NCBI GenBank assembly: GCA_903953565.1
Contig: CAJBKE010000021.1
Location: 1-56,603 of the forward strand
DNA: 56,603 nt
Reading direction: 5' to 3'
Origin: an uncultured Verrucomicrobiota bacterium
Lineage (GTDB): Bacteria > Verrucomicrobiota > Verrucomicrobiia > Chthoniobacterales > JACTMZ01
Both the position numbers and the translations under genes were made by a program. Below, piece after piece: positions 50,832 through 56,603 of this stretch. Below the pieces are notes generated by a model. The model saw only the letters and a list, made by a program, of their open reading frames with translations. It ran no database searches and was not told where the DNA came from. Every line of letters starts with the position of its first letter. Position 1 is the stretch's first letter.

Positions 50832-51578
50832 ATGCACAAACTCGTATTGCTCAGGCACGGCGAAAGCACGTGGAACAAGGAAAACCGGTTCACCGGATGG
50901 ACCGATGTGGATTTGACCGAACAGGGACGCCAGGAAGCCAAAGCGGCGGGCGAAGTCCTCAAGAAAGACGGATTTTCCTTCGATCTGGCCTATTGCTCGG
51001 TGTTGAAGCGCGCGCTGCGCACGCTCTGGATCGTTCTCGACGAACTCGACGAACTCTGGATCCCGGTGGAAAAAACCTGGCGCCTCAACGAGCGCCATTA
51101 CGGCGGACTGCAGGGCCTGAATAAATCCGAGACCGCCGCGAAATACGGCGAGGACCAAGTGCTTGTCTGGCGCCGCAGCTACGATGTGCCGCCGCCGCCG
51201 TTGGAAAAATCCGACGAACGTTATCCCGGTCACGACCCGCGCTACAAAAACGTTCCCGGCTCCGAGTTGCCCCTCACCGAATGTCTCAAGGACACGGTCG
51301 ATCGTTTCCTGCCTTACTGGCACGAAGTGATTGCGCCGCAGGTCAAGGCCGGCAAAAAAGTGGTCATCGCCGCACACGGCAACTCCCTGCGCGCCCTGGT
51401 CAAATACCTCGACAACCTCAGCGAGGAAGAGGTCCTCAAGCTCAACATCCCGACCGGTGTGCCGCTGGTTTACGAGTTGGACGAAGACCTCAAGCCGGTG
51501 AAGCACTACTACCTCGGCGATCAGGAAGCGATCGCCGCCGCCATGGCCGCCGTCGCCTCGCAGGGCAAAGCGAAGTAG
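50832..51578 (+). CDS. gpmA: 2,3-bisphosphoglycerate-dependent phosphoglycerate mutase
   Basis: 248 residues, standard length. '[20 protein letters not shown]' phospho-His region, '[20 protein letters not shown]', '[20 protein letters not shown]', '[20 protein letters not shown]', '[19 protein letters not shown]' and '[18 protein letters not shown]'. It interconverts 3- and 2-phosphoglycerate in glycolysis. The ATG at 50832 gives the family N-terminus. The NSS transporter gene follows after 4 bp. Confidence 0.96.
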   Translation: MHKLVLLRHGESTWNKENRFTGWTDVDLTEQGRQEAKAAGEVLKKDGFSFDLAYCSVLKRALRTLWIVLDELDELWIPVEKTWRLNERHYGGLQGLNKSETAAKYGEDQVLVWRRSYDVPPPPLEKSDERYPGHDPRYKNVPGSELPLTECLKDTVDRFLPYWHEVIAPQVKAGKKVVIAAHGNSLRALVKYLDNLSEEEVLKLNIPTGVPLVYELDEDLKPVKHYYLGDQEAIAAAMAAVASQGKAK

Positions 51579-51582
51579 ACCG

Positions 51583-53148
51583 ATGAGCAAACCGGCGCCC
51601 GAGAATTGGTCGAGCAAGATCGGCGTCATTCTCGCGGTGACCGGCAGCGCGGTCGGGCTCGGCAATTTCCTCCGTTTTCCGGGCCTCGCCGCCCAATACG
51701 AAGGCGGGGTCTTCATGATCCCGTATTTCGTCGCGCTCTTGCTCCTCGGTCTCCCCTTGGCCTGGGCCGAGTGGTCGATGGGTCGCTACGGCGGCACGCG
51801 CGGGTTCCATTCCTCGCCCGGAATTTTCCGCGTCCTCTGGAAAAACAATCCGGCCGCGCCCTACCTCGGTGTGCTCGGGCTCATCGTTCCCGTGGGTATC
51901 TACATGTATTACGTCTTCGTCGAGTCGTGGTGCCTCGGTTACGCGTGGCACTACCTGACCGGCGCGCTCGACCTCGGAGCCGACCCCGCAGCTTATAAAA
52001 GCTTTTTCGGCAACTATGTGGGCATCGGTGCGGACGCCTCCATTTTTTCCCGCCTGCTCGGCGCGCCCCTCGTTTTTCTCGTCATCTGCATTGCCCTGAA
52101 TTTCATCCTGATCAACCGCGGCTTGACCCGCGGCATCGAGCAATTCTGCCTGTGGGCCATGCCGGCGCTCGCCGTCTGCGCGATCCTCGTGCTCCTCCGC
52201 GTCCTCACCCTCGGCACCCCCGATCCGTCCAGGCCGGAACTCAATGTCCTCAACGGCCTCGGCGAAATGTGGAACCCGGGTGCCGCGGACAAATCGATCT
52301 GGGAGGCGCTGGCCAACGGCAAGATGTGGATGGAAGCCGCCGGTCAGATCTTCTTTTCGCTCTCCGTCGGCTTCGGTGTGATCATCACTTACGCCAGTTA
52401 CATGCGGCGCAACGACGACATCGCGCTCAGTTCGACCACCGCGGTGGCGGGGAACGAATTTTTCGAAGTCTCCCTCGGCGGCATGATCACCATTCCCGCC
52501 GCGTTCGTCTTCCTCGGTGCGGCCGGCGCGGTCGGAGGCACCTTCGCCCTCGGCTTCAACACCCTGCCGCTCGTTTTCGAACAGATGCCGCTCGGGCGAT
52601 TCTTCGGCTTCCTTTGGTTCTTTCTCCTCTTCCTCGCCGCCATCACGAGTTCGATTTCCATGCTCCAGCCGGCCATCGCGTTCTTGCAGGAAGGTCTCGG
52701 GCTCAACCGCGGTCGCGCCGTCGCCCTGCTCTGCGGCGTGGGCACGGCGGGGACACTGCTCGTTGTCTGGTTCAGCAAGGACCTTGTCGCGATGGACACC
52801 CTCGACTTCTGGGTCGGAACGTTCTGCATTTACCTCCTGGCCTGCCTGCAAACTTTCATCTTTGGTTGGATCTTCGGCACCAAGCGCGGACTCGAGGAAC
52901 TCGATCGCGGTGCCGACCTCCGCGTGCCGCGCCTGTTCACCTTTGTTATAAAATACATCTCTCCCGTTTACCTTCTCATCGTCTTCGTTGCCTGGGCCTG
53001 GCAGGACGTCGGTGCGCGCCTCGATGATTTCGCCGAAAGCGCGGCCGTGCGCTGGTCGTTGCTCTTCCTGCTCGCCCTCCTCGTCCTTTTCCTCTGGTGG
53101 ATCCGGCTGGCGGTCAGACGTTGGAACATGGAGGATCGCGCATCATGA
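51583..53148 (+). CDS. Neurotransmitter:sodium symporter family transporter
   Basis: 521 residues, about twelve membrane helices of LeuT fold. 'WSSKIGVILAVTGSAVGLGN' then 'FLRFPGLAAQYEGGVFMIPY' form the helix 1-2 unit with the unwound Gly-Asn sodium site; 'FFSLSVGFGVIITYASYM' is the helix 6-7 region, and 'LFLAAITSSISMLQPAIAF' the helix 8 Ser/Thr sodium site. Bacterial members take up amino acids with sodium. The last gene base overlaps a small membrane-protein ORF, as in MetPS-type systems. Confidence 0.93.
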   Translation: MSKPAPENWSSKIGVILAVTGSAVGLGNFLRFPGLAAQYEGGVFMIPYFVALLLLGLPLAWAEWSMGRYGGTRGFHSSPGIFRVLWKNNPAAPYLGVLGLIVPVGIYMYYVFVESWCLGYAWHYLTGALDLGADPAAYKSFFGNYVGIGADASIFSRLLGAPLVFLVICIALNFILINRGLTRGIEQFCLWAMPALAVCAILVLLRVLTLGTPDPSRPELNVLNGLGEMWNPGAADKSIWEALANGKMWMEAAGQIFFSLSVGFGVIITYASYMRRNDDIALSSTTAVAGNEFFEVSLGGMITIPAAFVFLGAAGAVGGTFALGFNTLPLVFEQMPLGRFFGFLWFFLLFLAAITSSISMLQPAIAFLQEGLGLNRGRAVALLCGVGTAGTLLVVWFSKDLVAMDTLDFWVGTFCIYLLACLQTFIFGWIFGTKRGLEELDRGADLRVPRLFTFVIKYISPVYLLIVFVAWAWQDVGARLDDFAESAAVRWSLLFLLALLVLFLWWIRLAVRRWNMEDRAS

Positions 53149-53318
53149 CCACGGGCGGTTGGATCATCATGCTCCTCTCCGTCGGCGGCACCACCGGCTT
53201 CTTTGTCTGGTGCATTGCCCGTGTGCTCGGACCGCCGGACCGCACCGGCAAAGTGCGCGGCGTGCTCGATACCGAACTCGAGATCGAGGAAGAAGAACGC
53301 CGCCGCAGGCGCGAGTAG
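53145..53318 (+). CDS. Small membrane subunit of the NSS transporter (MetS-like)
   Basis: 57 residues: one membrane helix ('GWIIMLLSVGGTTGFFVWCI') and an acidic/basic cytoplasmic tail 'ELEIEEEERRRRRE'. The start 'MTTGGWIIML' is like that of the small subunit of methionine/alanine importers (MetS family). ATG overlaps the transporter stop by four bases. A modest hairpin CGTGTC-TTAT-GACACG follows 6 bases after its stop. Confidence 0.8.
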   Translation: MTTGGWIIMLLSVGGTTGFFVWCIARVLGPPDRTGKVRGVLDTELEIEEEERRRRRE

Positions 53319-53390
53319 CGCGCTCGTGTCTTATGACACGGAAATGTCTTTCTCGCGGGAGTCGGAAGACTGATTTTGGCGGCTGAAGTT

Positions 53391-53738
53391 ATGGGCGAAT
53401 TTCATCCCGGACAACGCATTCTCTGCATCGACGGCAAGTTTCATCCGACGGTATGGGAGTGGGTCAACGAAGTGCCGCTCGAGGGCGAGGTCTACACGGT
53501 CGCGTGGATCCGTCCGCGGGGCCGCGACAATGTTACCGGGAAAATCGGCCCGGCTCTGGCGCTCGACGAGATTCCCGGCTCGCTGCCCGGAATTTCCACC
53601 GTGGTTTGCTGGTGCGCCTGGCGATTTGCTCCGCTCGATATTCGGGAAACCTCCACAGCCTCGCGCCAAAAGAAAGCGCACCCGACAAAGACGAAAGCGG
53701 CGACTAAGCCGCGCCGCCTCGAGCCGGTTCCGGCCTGA
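53391..53738 (+). CDS. Small conserved-looking protein of unknown function
   Basis: 115 residues. A compact N-terminal part 'MGEFHPGQRILCIDGKF' and 'PLEGEVYTVAWIRPRGRD' suggests a small beta-barrel-like domain, of a kind seen in phage or mobile-element associated small proteins; the last 30 residues are Lys/Arg/Thr-rich. ATG at 53391 is preferred over a TTG 15 bases earlier. The function is not known. Confidence 0.6.
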   Translation: MGEFHPGQRILCIDGKFHPTVWEWVNEVPLEGEVYTVAWIRPRGRDNVTGKIGPALALDEIPGSLPGISTVVCWCAWRFAPLDIRETSTASRQKKAHPTKTKAATKPRRLEPVPA

Positions 53739-53773
53739 TAGCAAACACCAAAAGGTTTTCGACATCTGGTCAG

Positions 53774-53837
53774 GTGGATCGCGCCGTCCCGGCGCGATAA
53801 ATCCTTCAGGAAATCGCGATGGGACATCGCGATCCAC
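53774..53837 (-). repeat. 65-bp palindromic repeat, copy E
   Basis: GCC-type hairpin first, then AT-type hairpin ATCGCGAT/ATCGCGAT, centre AAATCCTTCAGGAA. Both stems are perfect, making it with B the best preserved copy. It lies between the two small unknown genes. Confidence 0.9.
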
Positions 53838-53885
53838 CCTGAGTCCTGCAGCTGCACGCGAAAAATCTTGGGCCTGGGACAGCGG

Positions 53886-54179
53886 ATGTCCCACCCCATG
53901 AGTTCCAATGGGCTCGTGAAAAACAGAACACCCAACCCCGACCACAACATCTGGAACAACAACGGCACCTGGTGGTGTCACTACACCGTGCACCATGACG
54001 ACTACACCAAGCAAAGGGTGCGCGTCTCCTTGGGTACGAACGACGTCGAAATCGCCCGCGCCCTGCGGGACTTCGTCATGGAGGCGACCCCGAAGATTGC
54101 CACGAATGTTCCCCGGGCACGCGGCCAGGCCATGCCGGACATCGTTTCGGAACCATGTTGCGCGGCGACCTCCTACTGA
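53886..54179 (+). CDS. Small protein resembling an integrase arm-binding domain
   Basis: 97 residues. 'NIWNNNGTWWCHYTVHHDDY' and 'RVRVSLGTNDVEIARALRDF' follow the pattern of the N-terminal arm-type DNA-binding domain of tyrosine recombinases (aromatic strand, basic strand, then 'SLGT' and a helix). No catalytic domain follows; the frame stops after 97 codons. It may be a remnant of an integrase or a stand-alone DNA-binding protein. Start could also be the ATG at 53898. Confidence 0.5.
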   Translation: MSHPMSSNGLVKNRTPNPDHNIWNNNGTWWCHYTVHHDDYTKQRVRVSLGTNDVEIARALRDFVMEATPKIATNVPRARGQAMPDIVSEPCCAATSY

Positions 54180-54193
54180 CTCCTCCGCTCCGC

Positions 54194-56020
54194 TTATTTT
54201 TCCTCAAAGGCACACCGCTTTGCTTCCAACTCCTCCCATCGGGCGTAGGCTGCGCGGATTTTCACCTCGAGCGCGATCGACTCGGCTTCGATCTTTGGCA
54301 GGGACCCGGGATTGGTTCGATAAAGCTCCGGGTCCTGCAACTGCGCGGCCAATCGCACTTGCTCCGCCTCCCATTGCTCGATCTGCCCGGGTAGTTCTTC
54401 CAACTCCCAGCGCTCGCGGTTGAGGAATTTTTCCGCGCGTTCCTTGCGCTCCCTTTTCGGCACGTCTGCCTTCGCGGGTGCGGGTGCGGGCGCGGCGGCG
54501 GAAGGCACCGCGGCACCACGGGCCGACCAACGCTGCCAATCGCTATAGCCGCCGTTGACCTCGCTGATCGTTCCGCCGCCTTCGAAGACCAGCAGGCTGG
54601 TCACCACCGCATCGAGGAAGGCGCGGTCGTGCGAGACCAAGATCAGCGTTTGATCCCAGCTGACCAACAATTCCTCGAGCAACTCCAGTGTCTCGGCATC
54701 GAGGTCATTAGTCGGTTCGTCGAGCACCAGCACATTGGCCGGTTGCAGAAACAGGCGGGCGAGGAGCAGGCGGTTGCGTTCGCCTCCGGAGAGCAACCGC
54801 GCCGGCATACGCACGCGGTCGGAGCGGAACAAGAAGTCCGCCAGGTAGCTGTGGATGTTGCGGTCGCGTCCCTGGAAGCGCACCGACTCCGAGACACCGG
54901 CCACGTTTTCCGCCACTGTCTTGTCCAAGTCGATCTGATCCCGCAGCTGATCCAAATACACCACCTGCAAATTGGTGCCCGTGGTCACCTGGCCGGCATG
55001 CGGTTCAAGCCGGCCGAGCAACAATTTGAGCAGCGTGGTCTTGCCGCACCCGTTCGGACCCAGAATCCCGATCTTGTCCCCGCGGAAAATCTCGGTGGAA
55101 AAATCCTGCACCAGCGGCTCGGGCATGTCCGGGTGCGCAAAGGTGATCCCCTCGGCCCGCAAAACGCGCTGACCCGACAACGCACCCGACTGAATCTCCA
55201 TCTTCGCCGTCCCCGAACGCTCGCGGCGGCGGGCCCGTTCGCGCCGCAGGTCGAGCAGGGCCCGCACCCGGCCCTCGTTGCGCGTGCGGCGGGCTTTGAC
55301 GCCCTGACGCAACCACGCTTCCTCTTGCGCCAGCTTCTTGTCGAAAGCTTTCCATTGCACGGCCTCAGCTTCGAGTAGATCAGATTTGCGTTGCAGAAAT
55401 GTGTCATAGTCACAGGCCCAACCAAAAAGCCGGCCGCGATCCAGCTCCACGATCCGGTTGGCCAGGCGCCGGAGAAAAGTCCGGTCGTGCGTGACAAAAA
55501 GCAGGCTCATCGGATGCTTGAGCAGAAAATCCTCCAGCCAGAGGATGGAATTCAGGTCCAGATGGTTGGTCGGCTCATCGAGCAGGAGCAGATCCGGTTG
55601 TCCGGCCAGCGCCCGGGCCAGCAAGACGCGGCGTTTCAGTCCCCCGGAAAGCGAGCCGAACTCGGCCTCGGACGGCAATTCCATTTCGGCCAGCAGATCC
55701 TCCAGCCGCACATCGATCTCCCAATCCTCCTCGTGCCGGGTCGGCGAGATCCCGCCCCGCACCAACGAAAACACCGTGCCCTCCAGACCTTGCGGAACTT
55801 CCTGATCTAAGCGGGTCATCACCGCACCGGGCGCACGAATGATCTCACCCGCGCTCACGCCCTCCTCCCCGGCGATGAGCCGCATGAGGCTGGTTTTGCC
55901 GCAGCCATTGCGCCCCAGCAGCGCCACCCGCTCACCCGGTTCGATCGAAAGGTCCGCCCCGTCGAGCAGGTAATCCCGCCCGTAATGGAGCGAGACGGAT
56001 TTCAACTGCAACAAAGCCAT
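54194..56020 (-). CDS. ABC-F family ATPase (Uup-like)
   Basis: 608 residues with two ABC domains and no membrane part. First: 'VALLGRNGCGKTSLMRLIAG', 'LSGGLKRRVLLARALAGQ', 'LLLLDEPTNHLDL'. Second: '[20 protein letters not shown]', 'LSGGERNRLLLARLFLQ', 'VLVLDEPTNDLDA'. The linker 'KLAQEEAWLRQGVKARRTRN' and a C-terminal coiled coil ('RWELEELPGQIEQWEAEQ') match Uup. Such proteins act on the ribosome or, for Uup, also on branched DNA intermediates. Start 'MALLQLKSVSLHYG' was chosen over a longer frame lacking homology. Confidence 0.94.
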   Translation of the reverse strand: MALLQLKSVSLHYGRDYLLDGADLSIEPGERVALLGRNGCGKTSLMRLIAGEEGVSAGEIIRAPGAVMTRLDQEVPQGLEGTVFSLVRGGISPTRHEEDWEIDVRLEDLLAEMELPSEAEFGSLSGGLKRRVLLARALAGQPDLLLLDEPTNHLDLNSILWLEDFLLKHPMSLLFVTHDRTFLRRLANRIVELDRGRLFGWACDYDTFLQRKSDLLEAEAVQWKAFDKKLAQEEAWLRQGVKARRTRNEGRVRALLDLRRERARRRERSGTAKMEIQSGALSGQRVLRAEGITFAHPDMPEPLVQDFSTEIFRGDKIGILGPNGCGKTTLLKLLLGRLEPHAGQVTTGTNLQVVYLDQLRDQIDLDKTVAENVAGVSESVRFQGRDRNIHSYLADFLFRSDRVRMPARLLSGGERNRLLLARLFLQPANVLVLDEPTNDLDAETLELLEELLVSWDQTLILVSHDRAFLDAVVTSLLVFEGGGTISEVNGGYSDWQRWSARGAAVPSAAAPAPAPAKADVPKRERKERAEKFLNRERWELEELPGQIEQWEAEQVRLAAQLQDPELYRTNPGSLPKIEAESIALEVKIRAAYARWEELEAKRCAFEEK

Positions 56021-56348
56021 GGGCGCGACACCCTGCCGCAAACAAACCCGGGCGCAACCCCAAAGTCGGCCGGAGAGGCCTGCGAGCCACTCACGACCGC
56101 TCGACATCTGCCCAATCTTCAGAGGGACTCATGCACTGCCTCCCAGGCAAAAAGCAGAAACTGCTCCTACAGGCCTTCCATCAAAGTAGGCAGCTAGCTC
56201 CAAAAAGTTGCCGACAGCGCCAGCGGGTGGATCGCGATGCCCACGTGGCGACTAAACTGGCCCCCGCAGTTGCGGCGCAAGGCTAGACTGCCACGGGTTG
56301 CGCGGGCGTTTTCGCCAATGCAGATCATCGGGCCGAGGTGAAAAATCC
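56021..56348. other. Repeat-containing gap before the edge gene
   Basis: About 330 bases without a credible gene. At 56128-56171 a segment with two small hairpins, TGCCT-CCC-AGGCA and AGCAG-AAA-CTGCT, ends in CCTACAGG and looks like another dispersed repeat. At 56227 a diverged half of the 65-bp palindromic repeat begins (GTGGATCGCGATG). A minus-strand frame crossing the region has Arg/His/Ser-rich random-looking content and was not called. Confidence 0.45.
56227..56251 (+). repeat. Degraded half-copy of the 65-bp palindromic repeat
   Basis: GTGGATCGCGATG matches the AT-type half exactly, then CCCACGTGGCGA diverges from the expected stem partner. The second half is missing. Confidence 0.5.
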
Positions 56349-56603
56349 TCACTGCGCTTTTTGATTCCGTGGGTCGGGCGGAGCAACGGCGGCCATAAGA
56401 GGACTGCGCAAGCCGAACCGCATGACCAGCAGACGGGTGGCCAAAGCGCCTAAAATGGTAGCCACCACCCCCAACCAAACCTCGGTGAGGTTGAGACGGC
56501 CGGCTTCCCAGATGAGAAAGAGCGAAAAAAGAAAACCCCAGAGCAGTGCAACCTCGGGGTAAAAACTTCCTTTGAGGTTGGAATTGTTGGAATCGGCGCG
56601 GAC
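56349..56603 (-). CDS. Integral membrane protein, C-terminal 84 residues (5' end outside window)
   Basis: The frame is open from the window edge to the TGA at 56351-56349. Two membrane helices are visible, 'PEVALLWGFLFSLFLIWEAG' and 'WLGVVATILGALATRLLVMR', followed by 'FGLRSPLMA' and a short polar tail. The layout of a last helix ending in an Arg/Phe-rich turn resembles the end of TRIC/UPF0126 (YicG) proteins, but this is a weak match. It is transcribed toward the ABC-F gene. Confidence 0.65.
   Translation of the reverse strand, partial: VRADSNNSNLKGSFYPEVALLWGFLFSLFLIWEAGRLNLTEVWLGVVATILGALATRLLVMRFGLRSPLMAAVAPPDPRNQKAQ

Noticed and set aside
56194-56478. 94-codon minus-strand frame
   Set aside because: Composition is random-looking, it overlaps the repeat fragment and the better supported edge membrane-protein frame.

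Overview
The window (56,603 bp, high GC, densely coding) reads as a chromosomal stretch of a Gram-negative, outer-membrane-bearing bacterium, most likely of the Verrucomicrobiota (inference). The pointers are an ExbB with a periplasmic DUF2341/LamG-type domain, an RRM RNA-binding protein, a secreted protein with a calcium-binding 'DYDGDG' segment and a 'SFYRIRA' C-terminus, an all-in-one purine cluster with a PurD-PurM fusion, and several families of short palindromic intergenic repeats. I saw no rRNA, tRNA, CRISPR array, prophage or complete insertion sequence.

Layout. 1-2.2 kb: end of a secreted protein, a family 2 glycosyltransferase and a small lipoprotein. 2.3-11.0 kb (minus strand): a tightly coupled seven-gene envelope operon, tpsB-like Omp85 barrel > ExbB with extra N-terminal domains > ExbD > TonB > putative porin > periplasmic coiled-coil protein > parvulin isomerase. 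11.0-15.6 kb: pstSCAB (minus) with phoU divergent. 15.6-17.0 kb: DUF429 protein and an L,D-transpeptidase lipoprotein. 17.2-21.0 kb: phoB-phoR, a secreted helical protein and an RRM protein. 21.2-24.0 kb: miaA, hflX, yjbQ. 24.0-34.4 kb (minus): purN-purL-purQ-purF-purDM followed by crcB, ppk2 and an orphan periplasmic binding protein. 34.7-39.7 kb: an ABC importer operon with a tandem-duplicated binding protein and an inserted STAS-domain gene. 39.7-44.8 kb: MFS transporter, HAD hydrolase and an exonuclease-ligase fusion. 44.9-53.3 kb: ftsH, a DUF2334 deacetylase-like gene, hisD-folP, a histidine phosphatase, gpmA, and an NSS transporter with a small subunit. 53.4-56.6 kb: two small unknown genes, an ABC-F ATPase and the C-terminal end of a membrane protein cut by the window edge.

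How it fits together. Phosphate handling is the main theme: pstSCAB, phoU, phoB-phoR and ppk2 are all here. A 23-bp motif (GTCACAAC, 10 bases, CGACAG) occurs once upstream of pstS and once upstream of the tpsB-exbB-exbD-tonB-porin operon, with identical internal spacing. This suggests that the TonB-energised envelope operon belongs to the same regulon as the Pst transporter and may serve phosphate or organophosphate entry across the outer membrane. No TonB-dependent receptor and no TpsA substrate are in the window, so what the TonB system drives is open; this is the best candidate here for an undescribed system.

Other points of note are the metallo-beta-lactamase exonuclease fused to an ATP-dependent DNA ligase, the tandem binding-protein ABC operon with its STAS protein, and a roughly 65-bp palindromic repeat present in five copies plus a fragment, whose stems show paired, compensating changes. 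Start codons were moved inward from the longest reading frames wherever the extra N-terminus overlapped a neighbouring gene or a repeat.
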